Shown one piece after another: positions 34,748-43,763 of a stretch of 46,307 nucleotides of DNA. Under the pieces are notes generated by a model, which made no database searches, was not told the DNA's origin, and saw only the letters and a program-made list of their open reading frames with translations. This stretch comes from Pseudomonadota bacterium. Its GTDB lineage: Bacteria; Myxococcota_A; UBA796; GCA-2862545. Made by a program: the position numbers and the translations under genes. The stretch lies in the NCBI GenBank assembly GCA_002862545.1, contig PKDJ01000153.1, positions 1 through 46,307 on the forward strand, in the 5' to 3' direction. Every line of letters starts with the position of its first letter. Positions within the stretch are counted from its first letter, which is position 1.

Positions 34748-35391
34748 CAGGTCTCCACCAGCATGTGCACCGTCGCAGCGGACGCCCAAGGGTATCGCTG
34801 TCGAAACAGATCTCGGGCGGTCTCCTCGATGATCGCCCCCAGCGTCGCTGCATCCACCATGTCTACCAGATCACCCAGCTCTTCCTCCGCGGCCCGACGT
34901 AGCGTCTCCTGCTGGTCGCTCGGGAGCGCCGCATAGGTAGCCTGGAGGAACGACCGAATCTCGCGGAGCGCTTCCCGGAGTAGTGCATCGGCAGGAACAG
35001 GCTCCAGTCCAGCCAGCGTGGAGGCCAGGCTCTCGACGGCCGGGTCGGTGAGCGCCGCCACCTCGAGGGTCGCCAACAGAGGCCCCAGAGGATGGCTGCG
35101 CTCGGTCTCTGGAGGCTTCCGCCATGCCGGACGCCCCACCTTGCCCAGGTGCCGTCGGGCGTGTCCCAGCCGCAAGGGCACTCGACTCCGGGATCGTCGA
35201 CGAGCCTCACTGGCCCGCTCCAGAGCACACAGAACAGCCTCCACAGACACCCCTTGGTCCAGCCACTGCACGAGCAGGAGAGCATCCGCCGACGACAAGA
35301 ATGGGGCTCCGCCCCGAAGCATCACGAGGTGCTGCCGGATCTCGTCTGCCGCATCCCGGTGCGCGACCGACTCCTCTGAATCGGTGTCCAT
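34747..35391 (-). CDS. Probable partner of the DnaC-like ATPase
   Basis: 214 residues. Begins MDTDSEESVAHRD, with GAPFLSSADALLLVQWLDQGVSVEAVLCAL and a run RRRSRSRVPLRLGHARRHL. The rest is helical. No certain family. Helical proteins of this type next to DnaC-like genes may be replication initiation or primosomal helpers. GAGGAGG lies five bases before the ATG; the frame extends to 35454 without a better site. It overlaps the ATPase start by one base, which suggests they work together. Confidence 0.65.
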   Translation of the reverse strand: MDTDSEESVAHRDAADEIRQHLVMLRGGAPFLSSADALLLVQWLDQGVSVEAVLCALERASEARRRSRSRVPLRLGHARRHLGKVGRPAWRKPPETERSHPLGPLLATLEVAALTDPAVESLASTLAGLEPVPADALLREALREIRSFLQATYAALPSDQQETLRRAAEEELGDLVDMVDAATLGAIIEETARDLFRQRYPWASAATVHMLVET

Positions 35392-35507
35392 CGCGGCCTC
35401 CTCGCTCCGAGCATGGGTGTTCTTGACTGCGGCTCCACAGGGGATGTGTGCCACTCGGCCGGCGTTCGGACTATCATCCGCCGTCCATCCGATCGACGAG
35501 GCGATCC

Positions 35508-36701
35508 ATGACGTTCTCCAGGACCGCGCTGACCCGGTTCCTCACCCTTGCGCTCCTGGCGTTCAGCGCCCCAGCACTGGCCCAGTCCACGGACGACTTC
35601 GACCCCGAAGAGGGTGACGAGTTCGAGTTCGAGGACCTCGCGGACCCCGGAACCAACGACACGACGGGGTCCGAGGGAGACGAGGAGAGCGAGCGCATCG
35701 AGGAAGACGACGACCTCGACATGCTCGGCGACCCTGACGACGACGAGCTCGACGGCTTCGAGGACGCCCTCGACGGTGAAGACGAGCCCTTCGATCTCCT
35801 CGATGGCGAGGAGGACGCCGGAGAGATCCTCCCGGGGCAAGACACCGCGGCCGCGTACCGCGCCGCCCTGGCGCGCCTCGAGAAGCAGGCGCCGGACGAG
35901 GAGCTGCAGGGCTGGGAGGCCTACCTCGCCGAGTATCCGAACACGCTGTTCCGCAAGGCGATCGAGCAGCGCATGGAGGAGGTGGAGCAGAGCCTCTACG
36001 GCATGCGGATCGGTCAGCAGGGCGGCGGCGTCGACGCGCTGAACGCGGAGATCCCGCTGAGCACCGGCATGCTCCTCGAGAACATCAACCCGCGCACCCG
36101 GCTTGCGGCTGGCTTTGAGTGGGGCCTGCCCAACTACATCAACCTGATGGCCGACTACGAGCACGCCGTCTCTCGCACCTTCTCGTTCCACGCGGGCGTG
36201 AGGAACCGGTACTCCGGGTACAGCATCGAGCCAGGCGTTCACTGGGCCATGGTGAAGTCGACCCGCACCCAGACCATCGTGACGCTGATCGGCGACCTGC
36301 ACTTCAACACCGTCCCAGCCTACGCGGGGATTCGGCCCCAGCTTGCCATCGGGAAGAAGTTTGGAGACCGCCTCGACCTACAGGCTCAGCTCGGGCCCGA
36401 CATCGAGTTTCGGTCGCCGCTCGACCTGCGCATCGTCGGTGGCTTCAACGCCACAATCCATGCCAGCGAGGTCGTGGGCATCTTCCTCGAGTCGATGGTC
36501 CACATGAAGAACTTCCAGTGGGACAACGGAGCCTTCACGTTCAACACGATCACCTTCGGCCTCAAGTTCTACCCGGGCGCCAACGACGACGGGCCGAAGA
36601 ACACAGAGGCCAACTTCGGTGGCACGGTTCCCTACTGGAACAACTACTGGCAGTTCCACTTCGGCTCACTGATGGGCCAGGCCAACATCTTCCTCGACTG
36701 A
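35508..36701 (+). CDS. Exported acidic protein with outer-membrane-like C-terminus
   Basis: 397 residues. Signal peptide ending in APALAQ near residue 26. Residues ~27-110 are extremely acidic (Asp/Glu-rich) and probably disordered. A helical part (~115-165) and a beta-rich C-terminus (~180-397) with alternating aromatic strands follow (AAGFEWGLPNYINLMADYEH, TFSFHAGVRNRY, FNTITFGLKFYP), as in outer-membrane barrels. It ends FGSLMGQANIFLD, not in a classic C-terminal Phe. The acidic arm could bind cations or basic partners. Convergent with the glutamine amidotransferase gene across 13 bases. Confidence 0.75.
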   Translation: MTFSRTALTRFLTLALLAFSAPALAQSTDDFDPEEGDEFEFEDLADPGTNDTTGSEGDEESERIEEDDDLDMLGDPDDDELDGFEDALDGEDEPFDLLDGEEDAGEILPGQDTAAAYRAALARLEKQAPDEELQGWEAYLAEYPNTLFRKAIEQRMEEVEQSLYGMRIGQQGGGVDALNAEIPLSTGMLLENINPRTRLAAGFEWGLPNYINLMADYEHAVSRTFSFHAGVRNRYSGYSIEPGVHWAMVKSTRTQTIVTLIGDLHFNTVPAYAGIRPQLAIGKKFGDRLDLQAQLGPDIEFRSPLDLRIVGGFNATIHASEVVGIFLESMVHMKNFQWDNGAFTFNTITFGLKFYPGANDDGPKNTEANFGGTVPYWNNYWQFHFGSLMGQANIFLD

Positions 36702-36714
36702 TCGTGCGAGCCGC

Positions 36715-37428
36715 TCAGAAGCGGTGACGCACCAGTCGAGAGAGGAGCGTGCTGACCTCAGGCGTCTCTTCGCCGCTCTCGAGCGTTCGAAGAACGCTGT
36801 CGCCGTCGCTGTCGAGGTAGTGATCTCGGTAGTGACGGAAGCGGTCCAGGGTGCGCTGGACCGTCAGCTCCGGATGGAACTGACTGGCCCAGAAGGGAGC
36901 ACCTTGCACCTTGAAGGCCTGCTCCCTGCACACATCGCCGGTCGCGAGCCGCTCGACACCGCTCGGCATCTCCGTCACGTGATCGTGGTGTCCCTGCTGC
37001 GCCCAGAAGCTCTTGGGCAGGGTCGAGAACAAGGGATCCGCCTCACCCGCGGGCGTCAGGTGGAGCCACGTACTGCCCATCTCGGTGCGAGACTCGTCGT
37101 TCTCGACCCGCCCGCCGAGAGCCAGCGCGAGCCCCTGAAAGCCGAAGCACGATGCCCACGCCGGCACACCCATGTCCACGACATCGACCAGCAGATCGAG
37201 CCCCTGCCGAATCCAGACCACGTCGTCCAGGACCGAGAAGGCACCACTGCCACCGAACAGGAGCGCGTCGACCTCCTTGAGCCGCCAGCGCGCCGGCACT
37301 CCCTCCGTCATGGAGTGAAACGCCACCTGGTCGATGTCCAGCTCACAGGCCTCCGCAAAGCACAGGCGCTCGTGAGCAGCCATGGGATCCTTCGGATCTC
37401 GCAGGCTGATGAGAAGCACCCGGCTCAT
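36715..37428 (-). CDS. Class I glutamine amidotransferase-like protein
   Basis: 237 residues. A GATase fold like that of GMP synthase: LLFGGSGAFSV, the nucleophile Cys94 in WASCFGFQGL, and the His185-Glu187 pair in SQFHPEL. All three catalytic positions are present, so it should hydrolyse glutamine or a gamma-glutamyl bond. The synthetase partner is absent. The start overlaps the stop of the TPR protein (ATGA). Which acceptor it serves is unknown; detoxifying or peptidase-like roles are also known for this superfamily. Confidence 0.85.
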   Translation of the reverse strand: MSRVLLISLRDPKDPMAAHERLCFAEACELDIDQVAFHSMTEGVPARWRLKEVDALLFGGSGAFSVLDDVVWIRQGLDLLVDVVDMGVPAWASCFGFQGLALALGGRVENDESRTEMGSTWLHLTPAGEADPLFSTLPKSFWAQQGHHDHVTEMPSGVERLATGDVCREQAFKVQGAPFWASQFHPELTVQRTLDRFRHYRDHYLDSDGDSVLRTLESGEETPEVSTLLSRLVRHRF

Positions 37429-38579
37429 TCTGGAAGGCGCCCCTGGCCGAACACGACCCGTCGGATGGCGTGGGTGTCGTGGAGCACCGTTAGGCGACGC
37501 ATCAGCGCCCCAATGGCATCGTAGGAGGCTCGACCGAGGTCGAAGACGTAGGACACAGCCCGGTCACCGACGACTTCCGGGTCGGTGACGTAGTGGAAGC
37601 GCCCCTTGTCCTTCGAGCCGTACTCACCATTCCAGCCATCGAGGTACCAGGAGCCAATCACCTCATCCACGCGGTCGACGAGGGACTCTGAATCACCCGC
37701 ATCGTCGAACTGGACGGTCAGAGAGAGCCAGTGCCACGGAGCCTGGGTGCACACCCAGACCTCGAAGGCCCAGCCCGACCAGGGGACGAGGATCGGCACC
37801 TGGGCGAGGGGCTCCAGGCCCTCGATGTGCACGATCATCGGCTCCTGCTCCGAGTAGACGGAGGCAACCGTGTTGTCGGCTGGGTTGACGAGATCGACCC
37901 GCGTCAGCGCGTACTTTCGGGCTCCGTCAGCGACGATGGGCGTCATCTCTCCATCCGGGCCGCGCCCCATGCGGGCCGCCTCGGTGTACCAGCCCTCAGC
38001 TTCCTGTCCTGACGTGACCTCGTCGAAGTAGCGCACGTACTCGGCTTGGTGTGCCTTGAGGAAGATCTGCCCGTCTTCTTCCTCGTGCTCGAGCAACAGC
38101 TCCAGCGCGCCAATCAGCGCCTCGCTGGCCTCACGTCCCTCACCATCCAGCAAGCAGAGCGCATCCTTGTAGACACTGACACCATCGTGCACCTGACAGC
38201 TGCTCAGGAGCAGCTGGCCAAGCTGCAGCCTCGCCATGACCTCCTCGGGCCACTTGGCGATGGTGTCCTCGAGGACGCGTCGTGCGTCGGAGACCCGATC
38301 GAGCAGCTGGTATGCCGAGCCGAGACCACTGTAGAAGTGGCGCTTCATCTCTTGATGCTGTGGCTCGTCGTACGGCTCAGAGAGGGCCACGGCTCGCTCG
38401 AGGTAAGGCACGGCGTTGCCGACATCGCCGCGGTGCATGAAGGCCATGCCCAAGGCGTTGTTCAGATCTGGACGCTCCGAGTCGATGGCGAGCGCCGCCG
38501 TGAACGCTGCGATCGCATCATCGAGCCGCTGCTCGCTGATGGCCGCCATTCCGGCGCGCGCGTGCTCGTCGAGACCCAT
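37425..38579 (-). CDS. TPR protein with unknown C-terminal domain
   Basis: 384 residues. TPR repeats at ~5-40, 40-75 and 80-125 (AIAAFTAALAIDSERPDLNNALG, AVPYLERAVAL). The remainder (~150-384) shows strands such as KYALTRVDLVNPADNTVASVY and PILVPWSGWAFEVWV and no recognised family. No signal peptide. GGAGG lies nine bases before the ATG. The stop overlaps the amidotransferase gene start, so the two proteins are probably made together; TPRs suggest protein binding. Confidence 0.75.
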   Translation of the reverse strand: MGLDEHARAGMAAISEQRLDDAIAAFTAALAIDSERPDLNNALGMAFMHRGDVGNAVPYLERAVALSEPYDEPQHQEMKRHFYSGLGSAYQLLDRVSDARRVLEDTIAKWPEEVMARLQLGQLLLSSCQVHDGVSVYKDALCLLDGEGREASEALIGALELLLEHEEEDGQIFLKAHQAEYVRYFDEVTSGQEAEGWYTEAARMGRGPDGEMTPIVADGARKYALTRVDLVNPADNTVASVYSEQEPMIVHIEGLEPLAQVPILVPWSGWAFEVWVCTQAPWHWLSLTVQFDDAGDSESLVDRVDEVIGSWYLDGWNGEYGSKDKGRFHYVTDPEVVGDRAVSYVFDLGRASYDAIGALMRRLTVLHDTHAIRRVVFGQGRLPE

Positions 38580-38646
38580 GTTCGCACCCTCCTCGGACCG
38601 CCCGAATATCGCAGCCGAGGTGCAGAGTCATGGACTCCAGAGCCTG

Positions 38647-38814
38647 TCAGCTCTGTGCAGGCGCCTTGATGTCCTTCGTCACAAGATCGAGCAGCTTCGC
38701 GGAGAGCTCGATGATCTCGTTGTGCGAGAAGCCCTGGGACCGCAGCTCCCGGAAGAAGCTCTTGGCCACGGTGTCGTTGCGGCGACGGAGCAGCTGTGGG
38801 TTGGACGCAACCAT
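38647..38814 (-). CDS. Small protein, 55 residues
   Basis: Begins MVASNPQLLRRR and contains SFFRELRSQGFSHNEIIELSAKLLDL, a pair of helices that suggests a small helix-turn-helix-like or helical protein. GGAGG lies eight bases before the ATG. The frame extends 15 codons upstream without a better start. No family recognised. It lies 67 bases upstream of the TPR gene. The gap to the next gene (38815-38994) holds an inverted repeat (GTGAGA/TCTCAC at 38874-38892) and nothing else I can name. Confidence 0.55.
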   Translation of the reverse strand: MVASNPQLLRRRNDTVAKSFFRELRSQGFSHNEIIELSAKLLDLVTKDIKAPAQS

Positions 38815-38994
38815 GTTTCGAGCCTCCAGGCGAACTGCCCGCACCCCTGCAGGAATCATGCCAGAGTTTCGACAGTGAGATTCCAGGTCTCACCGTTCTG
38901 GGTGCGTCGCCCGCTTCGCGGGTGAAGGAGCGGTGGCGCGAAAGACACTTCGCACCTGCCCACGATCTCAGGACGTCCCAGACCGCCGCGACGG

Positions 38995-40992
38995 CTACCT
39001 CTTCGCCTTCTTCCGAGCCATCGCGATGTAGGTGTCGATGTTTGGAATGTCCTCGTCGAGCTTGCGGGCCCGCATCAGGTCTTCCATGCCCTGAGGGTAG
39101 TTCTTTCGGTAGTAGTGGCTGATGCCTCTCCGACAGAACGCCATCGCATGATCTGGTGCGACCTCGAGCGCCTGGTTGAAGTGGGAGATCGCCTTTCGAT
39201 AGTCCTTTCGTGCGAAGTACAGATCGCCGATGGCGATCTGCGGCTCCGGGTCCGTCGGCGCGAGGTCCTCTGCGGTCATGAAGTCCGACATGGCTCGCGT
39301 GTAGTCGCCGAGGTCGAGATAGAGCCGGCCACGACCCACGAATGCCCGGTGATGGTCTGGGTCGAGGTCGATGACATCGGAGTAGAGGTCTGCTCCCGTC
39401 TGCATCTCGCCCGCGCTGGCCGCGCTCTCGGCTCGCTCGAACAGCGCATCGACCTCGGCCTGGGAGGGGTCGATCTCTGCAGGCGCCAGGACCACGGGCT
39501 CCGGCTCTGCCGATGCAGCTTCGTCATCTTCGTCGTCGTCGACGTACTCGTACTCGTCATCGTCATCGTCGTCGTGCGCCTGGAGCGACACTCGGAAGCC
39601 CCCGGCCGAATCCTCGTCTTCGTAGTCCTCGTCGTCGTCCTCGCCGTAGTCACCGACATCGCCGATGGCGATGGGCTCGTCTTCTTCGTCGAGACCGATC
39701 ACCTTCCCCGTGCCAGCCGCCGCGTTGATCTGAATCGCGGCTGCGCGCGGCTTGGCCTCATGCCCCTCACGAATCGTGGGGAGAGAGGGGCCCCCGTAGA
39801 GGCCCGCCGTCACCGGACGACCAGCATCCGCCGAGGCCTGACGTCCCGCGTTGTCAGGAGAAGCGGATGCGGCAGAAGACTGACCCGCAGCCTGTCGGCG
39901 TAGGCGATCGAGGTCGCCGACATCCGCCATGAAGGGATCTTCCTCATCCGCGAAGGCTTCCTCGAGCTCATCATCCAGCACGTCGAGGCTGTCGGCAGGC
40001 TCTGACTCCCCATCGTCGACAAACAGCTCTGCGTCGAGGACGCCGAGGGCGTCGTCATCCGAGCTCGACTCCCGCGTGTCGTCGGAGAGTGTGTCGATGA
40101 AGTCCGAGTCGAGAGCGAGCGTGTCCTCGGCCGCCTCGTCGGGCTGCTCCTCGTCACCAGGCGGCGGTGCCGGAGCGATGTCCGACTCGTCCTCCGCAAC
40201 GGGCTCGTCCGACCAGGAGACGAAGCGATCGAGGTCGTCGGCTTCCGGCGATGGCGCAGCCGACTCGTGAGCTCCACCATCGTCCTCTTCGACGACGTTG
40301 CCGTCGTCGTCGTAGGCGATGTAGCCCACTCGGGCGACCGGCTCGTCGTCGATCGAGATCAGGGACGACAGGTCGTCGACCAGGGCTTCCTCGCCACTCG
40401 ACTCGGCCTCGGGCGGGGAGTCAGCAGCCTCGTCGAAGACCACGAAGTCGTCGTCCGAGAAGGCGACGAGAGAGTCCGAGCCGTCCGACTCGTCGGCACT
40501 CACCGGGTCATCGTCGAAGTCGACGAGCGGCGTGTCGTCGTCGAAGTCTACCAGTGGCGTGTCATCTTCAGCCATCGCCTCGAGTGGCGCATCCGGACCA
40601 GACAGAGCCGCCGGCTGCTGGCCCACGGACCCATCATCCAGCTCGAACGAAAGGTCTGCATCGAGATCGAGCGATTCGTCTTCGGTGAGCTCGATCACCA
40701 GGTCGTCGTCATCACCCAACCCCGGGTCCGCAGAGTCGACCACGTCGGGCTCCAGCACTGCAGCCTCGGCGATGTCGGCCACCAGCGGCGGATCACCGTC
40801 AGAGCGCACCTCACCACGGGGGGCACGCACCGCCTCATCCTGCGGCCCGGAGGCCAACAGACGCTCTGCATGCCTACGCGCGACCAGCTCTGCATCGCGA
40901 AAGGCCGGCCAGGGCAGCTCCTTCGCCGCGAGGGCTCCGAGGTAGGCCTCAGCCGCCTCCAAGGTCGCCGAGAGTTCCTCCAAGCTGTCCAC
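38995..40992 (-). CDS. Very acidic TPR protein
   Basis: 665 residues. A short helical start (1-50), then ~400 residues extremely rich in Asp/Glu/Ser/Ala, with an imperfect short repeat DDTPLVDFDD twice in a row (~149-165). The C-terminus (~520-665) is a block of TPRs (AGEMQTGADLYSDVIDLDP, AISHFNQALEVAP, CRRGISHYYRKN) that would bind proteins. Starts at GTG after GGGAG, 11 bases downstream of the coiled-coil gene. No signal peptide. A disordered acidic arm plus TPRs suggests a hub. Function unknown. Confidence 0.75.
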   Translation of the reverse strand: MDSLEELSATLEAAEAYLGALAAKELPWPAFRDAELVARRHAERLLASGPQDEAVRAPRGEVRSDGDPPLVADIAEAAVLEPDVVDSADPGLGDDDDLVIELTEDESLDLDADLSFELDDGSVGQQPAALSGPDAPLEAMAEDDTPLVDFDDDTPLVDFDDDPVSADESDGSDSLVAFSDDDFVVFDEAADSPPEAESSGEEALVDDLSSLISIDDEPVARVGYIAYDDDGNVVEEDDGGAHESAAPSPEADDLDRFVSWSDEPVAEDESDIAPAPPPGDEEQPDEAAEDTLALDSDFIDTLSDDTRESSSDDDALGVLDAELFVDDGESEPADSLDVLDDELEEAFADEEDPFMADVGDLDRLRRQAAGQSSAASASPDNAGRQASADAGRPVTAGLYGGPSLPTIREGHEAKPRAAAIQINAAAGTGKVIGLDEEDEPIAIGDVGDYGEDDDEDYEDEDSAGGFRVSLQAHDDDDDDEYEYVDDDEDDEAASAEPEPVVLAPAEIDPSQAEVDALFERAESAASAGEMQTGADLYSDVIDLDPDHHRAFVGRGRLYLDLGDYTRAMSDFMTAEDLAPTDPEPQIAIGDLYFARKDYRKAISHFNQALEVAPDHAMAFCRRGISHYYRKNYPQGMEDLMRARKLDEDIPNIDTYIAMARKKAKR

Positions 40993-41003
40993 GAGTGCTC
41001 CCG

Positions 41004-41288
41004 TCAGCGTGCGCTCGCCGAGATGCTCGCGAGCCGGTCCACGAGACCCTCTCGAAGGGCTCGGAGAACCATGATGTTTGCGTCGAGATCATCTGCCGTG
41101 GACGCATCTCCACGGTCTCGGGCGTCAGCACTCTGCTGCTGGTCGGACTGGATCTGCCGATCGGCGTCTCCAATCTGCGCGACCAGCTCGCGACTCGCGC
41201 GAACGAGCCCCATGATCTCCCCGATGCGACTCGAGAGAACGGAGTCGAGTTCGCTCTTCACCGCCTCGAATCGGTCATCCTCGGCCAT
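41004..41288 (-). CDS. Small coiled-coil protein
   Basis: 94 residues: begins AEDDRFEAVKSELDSVLSS and contains heptad-like VAQIGDADRQIQSDQQQSADARDRGD, so a coiled coil is likely. No known family. It lies 11 bases before the acidic TPR gene, so they are likely partners in one operon. The frame extends 30 codons upstream without ribosome binding signal. Confidence 0.6.
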   Translation of the reverse strand: MAEDDRFEAVKSELDSVLSSRIGEIMGLVRASRELVAQIGDADRQIQSDQQQSADARDRGDASTADDLDANIMVLRALREGLVDRLASISASAR

Positions 41289-41384
41289 AGACACCCCAAC
41301 GAAGCTCGTAGAGCGGCCGTCCGCCTCGGAGCCCGAGGAAGGTACCACCGCTCCGATCGCCCCGTCAACGGCATGCACGTGCCC

Positions 41385-42737
41385 TCAGGAGCGGATTCCA
41401 TGGCGCTTTAGCATGCGCGCCACTGTCTTTCGATCCACACCGGCCTCACGCGCAGCCCTCGAGATGTTGCCATCGCACCTCTGGAGGAGATCTTCCAGGT
41501 AGTGACGCTCGAATGACTGGATGATCCTCTCCCGTGCCTCCTTGAGGGAGAGCTCGACCGCCGGCAGTGGCAGGCCATCTCTGGCGCCCGTCTTCGCGGC
41601 GCGTGTCTGCGTGAGCGTGTCGGGGAGGTCCGCCAGCTCAATGCGACTGCCGTCGCAGAATGGCAGTGTGCGCAGCAGCACGTTTCGCAGCTCTCGCACG
41701 TTGCCCGGCCAGCGATACGACCGGAGGACCTCAGCGACATCCACCGAGAGCTCACGGACCCCGTGGGCAAAGCCCGCTCCGTCGAGGAGGTGAGCCGCCA
41801 GCAGCTCGATGTCCTCCGTCCTCTCTCGCAGAGCGGGTAGCGGAACCTCGACTACGGCGAGACGGTAGTAGAGGTCCTCCCTGAACGACCCCTCCTCTAC
41901 CATCGTCCTCAAGTCTCGGTTGGTCGCCGCGACGACGCGAACATCCACTGGACGCACGCGCCGCTCGCCCACTCGCCTCACCTCTCGCTGCTCAAGGACG
42001 CGGAGCAGGACCGTCTGAAGCTCGATGGGAAGCTCGCCGAGCTCGTCTAGGAAGATCGTGCCGCCATGAGCCTGCTCGAAGACCCCTGCGCGGGCCTGCA
42101 CAGCACCGGTGAAGGCCCCGCGCGCGTGCCCGAAGAGCTCACTCTCCACCAGGTTTCGAGGCACCGACCCACAGTCGAACACGACGAAGGGACCGCTGGA
42201 GCGCCTCGAGCGCTGGTGAATCGCTCGACTCACCAGCTCCTTGCCCGTGCCGGTCTCGCCCGTCACGAGCACCGTGAGAGTCGTGGGAGCGACCCGATCC
42301 AGGACGGAGAAGACCTCGCGCATCGCGATCGACTGCCCGACCAGCCCCTCGAAGCGCGTGTCTTCGGTCGGCACGATGTCGACGACCTCGTCTCGCACCT
42401 CTAGGCGGATCTCGGTCTTTCCGACCCTGAAGGTGCGACCGTCGGCCAGGAAGACCTCTCGGACACGAACATCACCGACGAAGCTCCCATTCGTGGAGCC
42501 AAGATCGTGCAGGAGCAGCCCCTCGGGCGTTCGACGAATCTCGGCATGCGCCCGGCTCACCGTCTGGTCGGTGAGCACGAGATCACTATCGGCAAGGGCG
42601 CCGATGCGAACCACCTCCCGATCGAACTCGCCCGAGAGCCCGGAGTCGGGCCCGCCGACCACGGTCAGCCCCATGCGATGAAGGTGGAGCTGCCGCTTAC
42701 CCGCGGTCTCGTTGATGACGGAGGTAGTCTCGGGCAT
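41385..42737 (-). CDS. Sigma-54 activator with FHA sensor domain
   Basis: 450 residues. An N-terminal FHA domain (~25-115) has IGALADSDLVL, SRAHAEIRR and DLGSTNGSFVGD. The AAA+ part has Walker A GETGTGKE (160-167), the sigma-54-contact loop GAFTGA (207-212) and Walker B TIFLDELGELP. A Fis-type helix-turn-helix ends the protein (NISRAAREAGVDRKTVARML). It should activate sigma-54 promoters in response to Thr phosphorylation of a partner or itself. No receiver domain. GAGAG lies just before the ATG. Such FHA activators are common in myxobacteria. Confidence 0.94.
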   Translation of the reverse strand: MPETTSVINETAGKRQLHLHRMGLTVVGGPDSGLSGEFDREVVRIGALADSDLVLTDQTVSRAHAEIRRTPEGLLLHDLGSTNGSFVGDVRVREVFLADGRTFRVGKTEIRLEVRDEVVDIVPTEDTRFEGLVGQSIAMREVFSVLDRVAPTTLTVLVTGETGTGKELVSRAIHQRSRRSSGPFVVFDCGSVPRNLVESELFGHARGAFTGAVQARAGVFEQAHGGTIFLDELGELPIELQTVLLRVLEQREVRRVGERRVRPVDVRVVAATNRDLRTMVEEGSFREDLYYRLAVVEVPLPALRERTEDIELLAAHLLDGAGFAHGVRELSVDVAEVLRSYRWPGNVRELRNVLLRTLPFCDGSRIELADLPDTLTQTRAAKTGARDGLPLPAVELSLKEARERIIQSFERHYLEDLLQRCDGNISRAAREAGVDRKTVARMLKRHGIRS

Positions 42738-42773
42738 GGGCTCTCATACCCCATCGAGTGGTGCTGTCGCGGG

Positions 42774-43763
42774 TCAGCGACGCTTGCGTCGCCCACGTGC
42801 CAGAACTCGCTGAATCGACCGTCTGTCCATGCCGGACGCGCGTGCCGCTGCGCTGACATTGCCCTCGTGCGCCTCGAGCACGGCAGCGACATACGCATCT
42901 TGGAAGGCATCGAGGTACAGCCGACGCGCCTCCATGTAGGTCAGATCAGTGCGAACCTCCGGAATACCCGACGCAGCCTCTCTGGCACCCTCACCCGGCA
43001 GACGTGGCGCCGGGCGGTGGAGCGAATCCGGAAGGTCATCGATGCCAGCCCTAGACCCGATCGTCATCGCAGCCAGGTACCGTGCGACGTTGCGCAGCTC
43101 GCGTACATTCCCCGGCCAAGGCCAGGACCTCAGGTGTGCCAGAGCGCGTGGCGTGAGTCGCGGCGGCGGCCTCCGCATCTCCCGTGCTGCCTCGGAGAGA
43201 AACTGACGGAGCAGCAGCACCACGTCGTCGTCACGCTCACGCAGCGGCGGCAAGGCTACCGACACCCCGGCGATTCGATGGTACAGATCCTCGCGAAAGA
43301 GCCCGTCCTGAAGGCGCTCGCGAAGGTCACGCCATGTCGCCGCGACGACGCGGATGTCCGCGCGCAGCGTCCGGGTACTCCCCACCATTCGGTACGTCCC
43401 ACTCTCGAGCAGGCGAAGCAGGCGAGTCTGAGTCTCCAGCGGCAGCTCGCCGATCTCGTCCAGAAAGAACGTTCCGCCCTCAGCCTCCGACACGAGACCC
43501 GCTCGACGCTGATCTGCACCCGTGAAGGCACCACGCTCGTGACCAAACAGCTCGGTCTCGACCAAGCTTCGGGACAGCGCCGCGCAGTCAACGGGCACGA
43601 AGGGCCCCGTGCGTCCCGACAGCTCATGCAGCCGCCTCGCAGCCACCTCCTTTCCCGTGCCCGTCTCACCGGTCAGCAAGACGGGCAGGGGCGTACCCGC
43701 CACCCGCTGCAGACGCGACCGCACCGCCTCCATCGCTTGACTGTCGCCGAGCAAGCGACTCAC
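42774..43763 (-). CDS. Sigma-54 activator without N-terminal sensor domain
   Basis: 329 residues, beginning almost at the AAA+ part: Walker A GETGTGKE (~32-39), GAFTGA (78-83), Walker [12 protein letters not shown], and a Fis-like C-terminal HTH ([20 protein letters not shown]). No regulatory domain, like PspF. I chose GTG at 43763, which forms a GTGA overlap with the upstream stop; a GTG at 43784 would add seven residues. It is placed 36 bases before the FHA activator gene and belongs to the same run. Its activity may be set by a separate protein, perhaps the neighbouring upstream genes. Confidence 0.93.
   Translation of the reverse strand: MSRLLGDSQAMEAVRSRLQRVAGTPLPVLLTGETGTGKEVAARRLHELSGRTGPFVPVDCAALSRSLVETELFGHERGAFTGADQRRAGLVSEAEGGTFFLDEIGELPLETQTRLLRLLESGTYRMVGSTRTLRADIRVVAATWRDLRERLQDGLFREDLYHRIAGVSVALPPLRERDDDVVLLLRQFLSEAAREMRRPPPRLTPRALAHLRSWPWPGNVRELRNVARYLAAMTIGSRAGIDDLPDSLHRPAPRLPGEGAREAASGIPEVRTDLTYMEARRLYLDAFQDAYVAAVLEAHEGNVSAAARASGMDRRSIQRVLARGRRKRR

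Noticed and set aside
38905-38925. CCCGC-TTC-GCGGG hairpin as terminator
   Set aside because: No T-run on either side and it lies between same-strand genes, so it is more likely chance in GC-rich DNA.
39500-39660. Run of short cgtcgtc-type repeats as a CRISPR or satellite array
   Set aside because: It encodes the Asp/Glu-rich part of the acidic TPR protein; spacing is irregular and there are no spacers.
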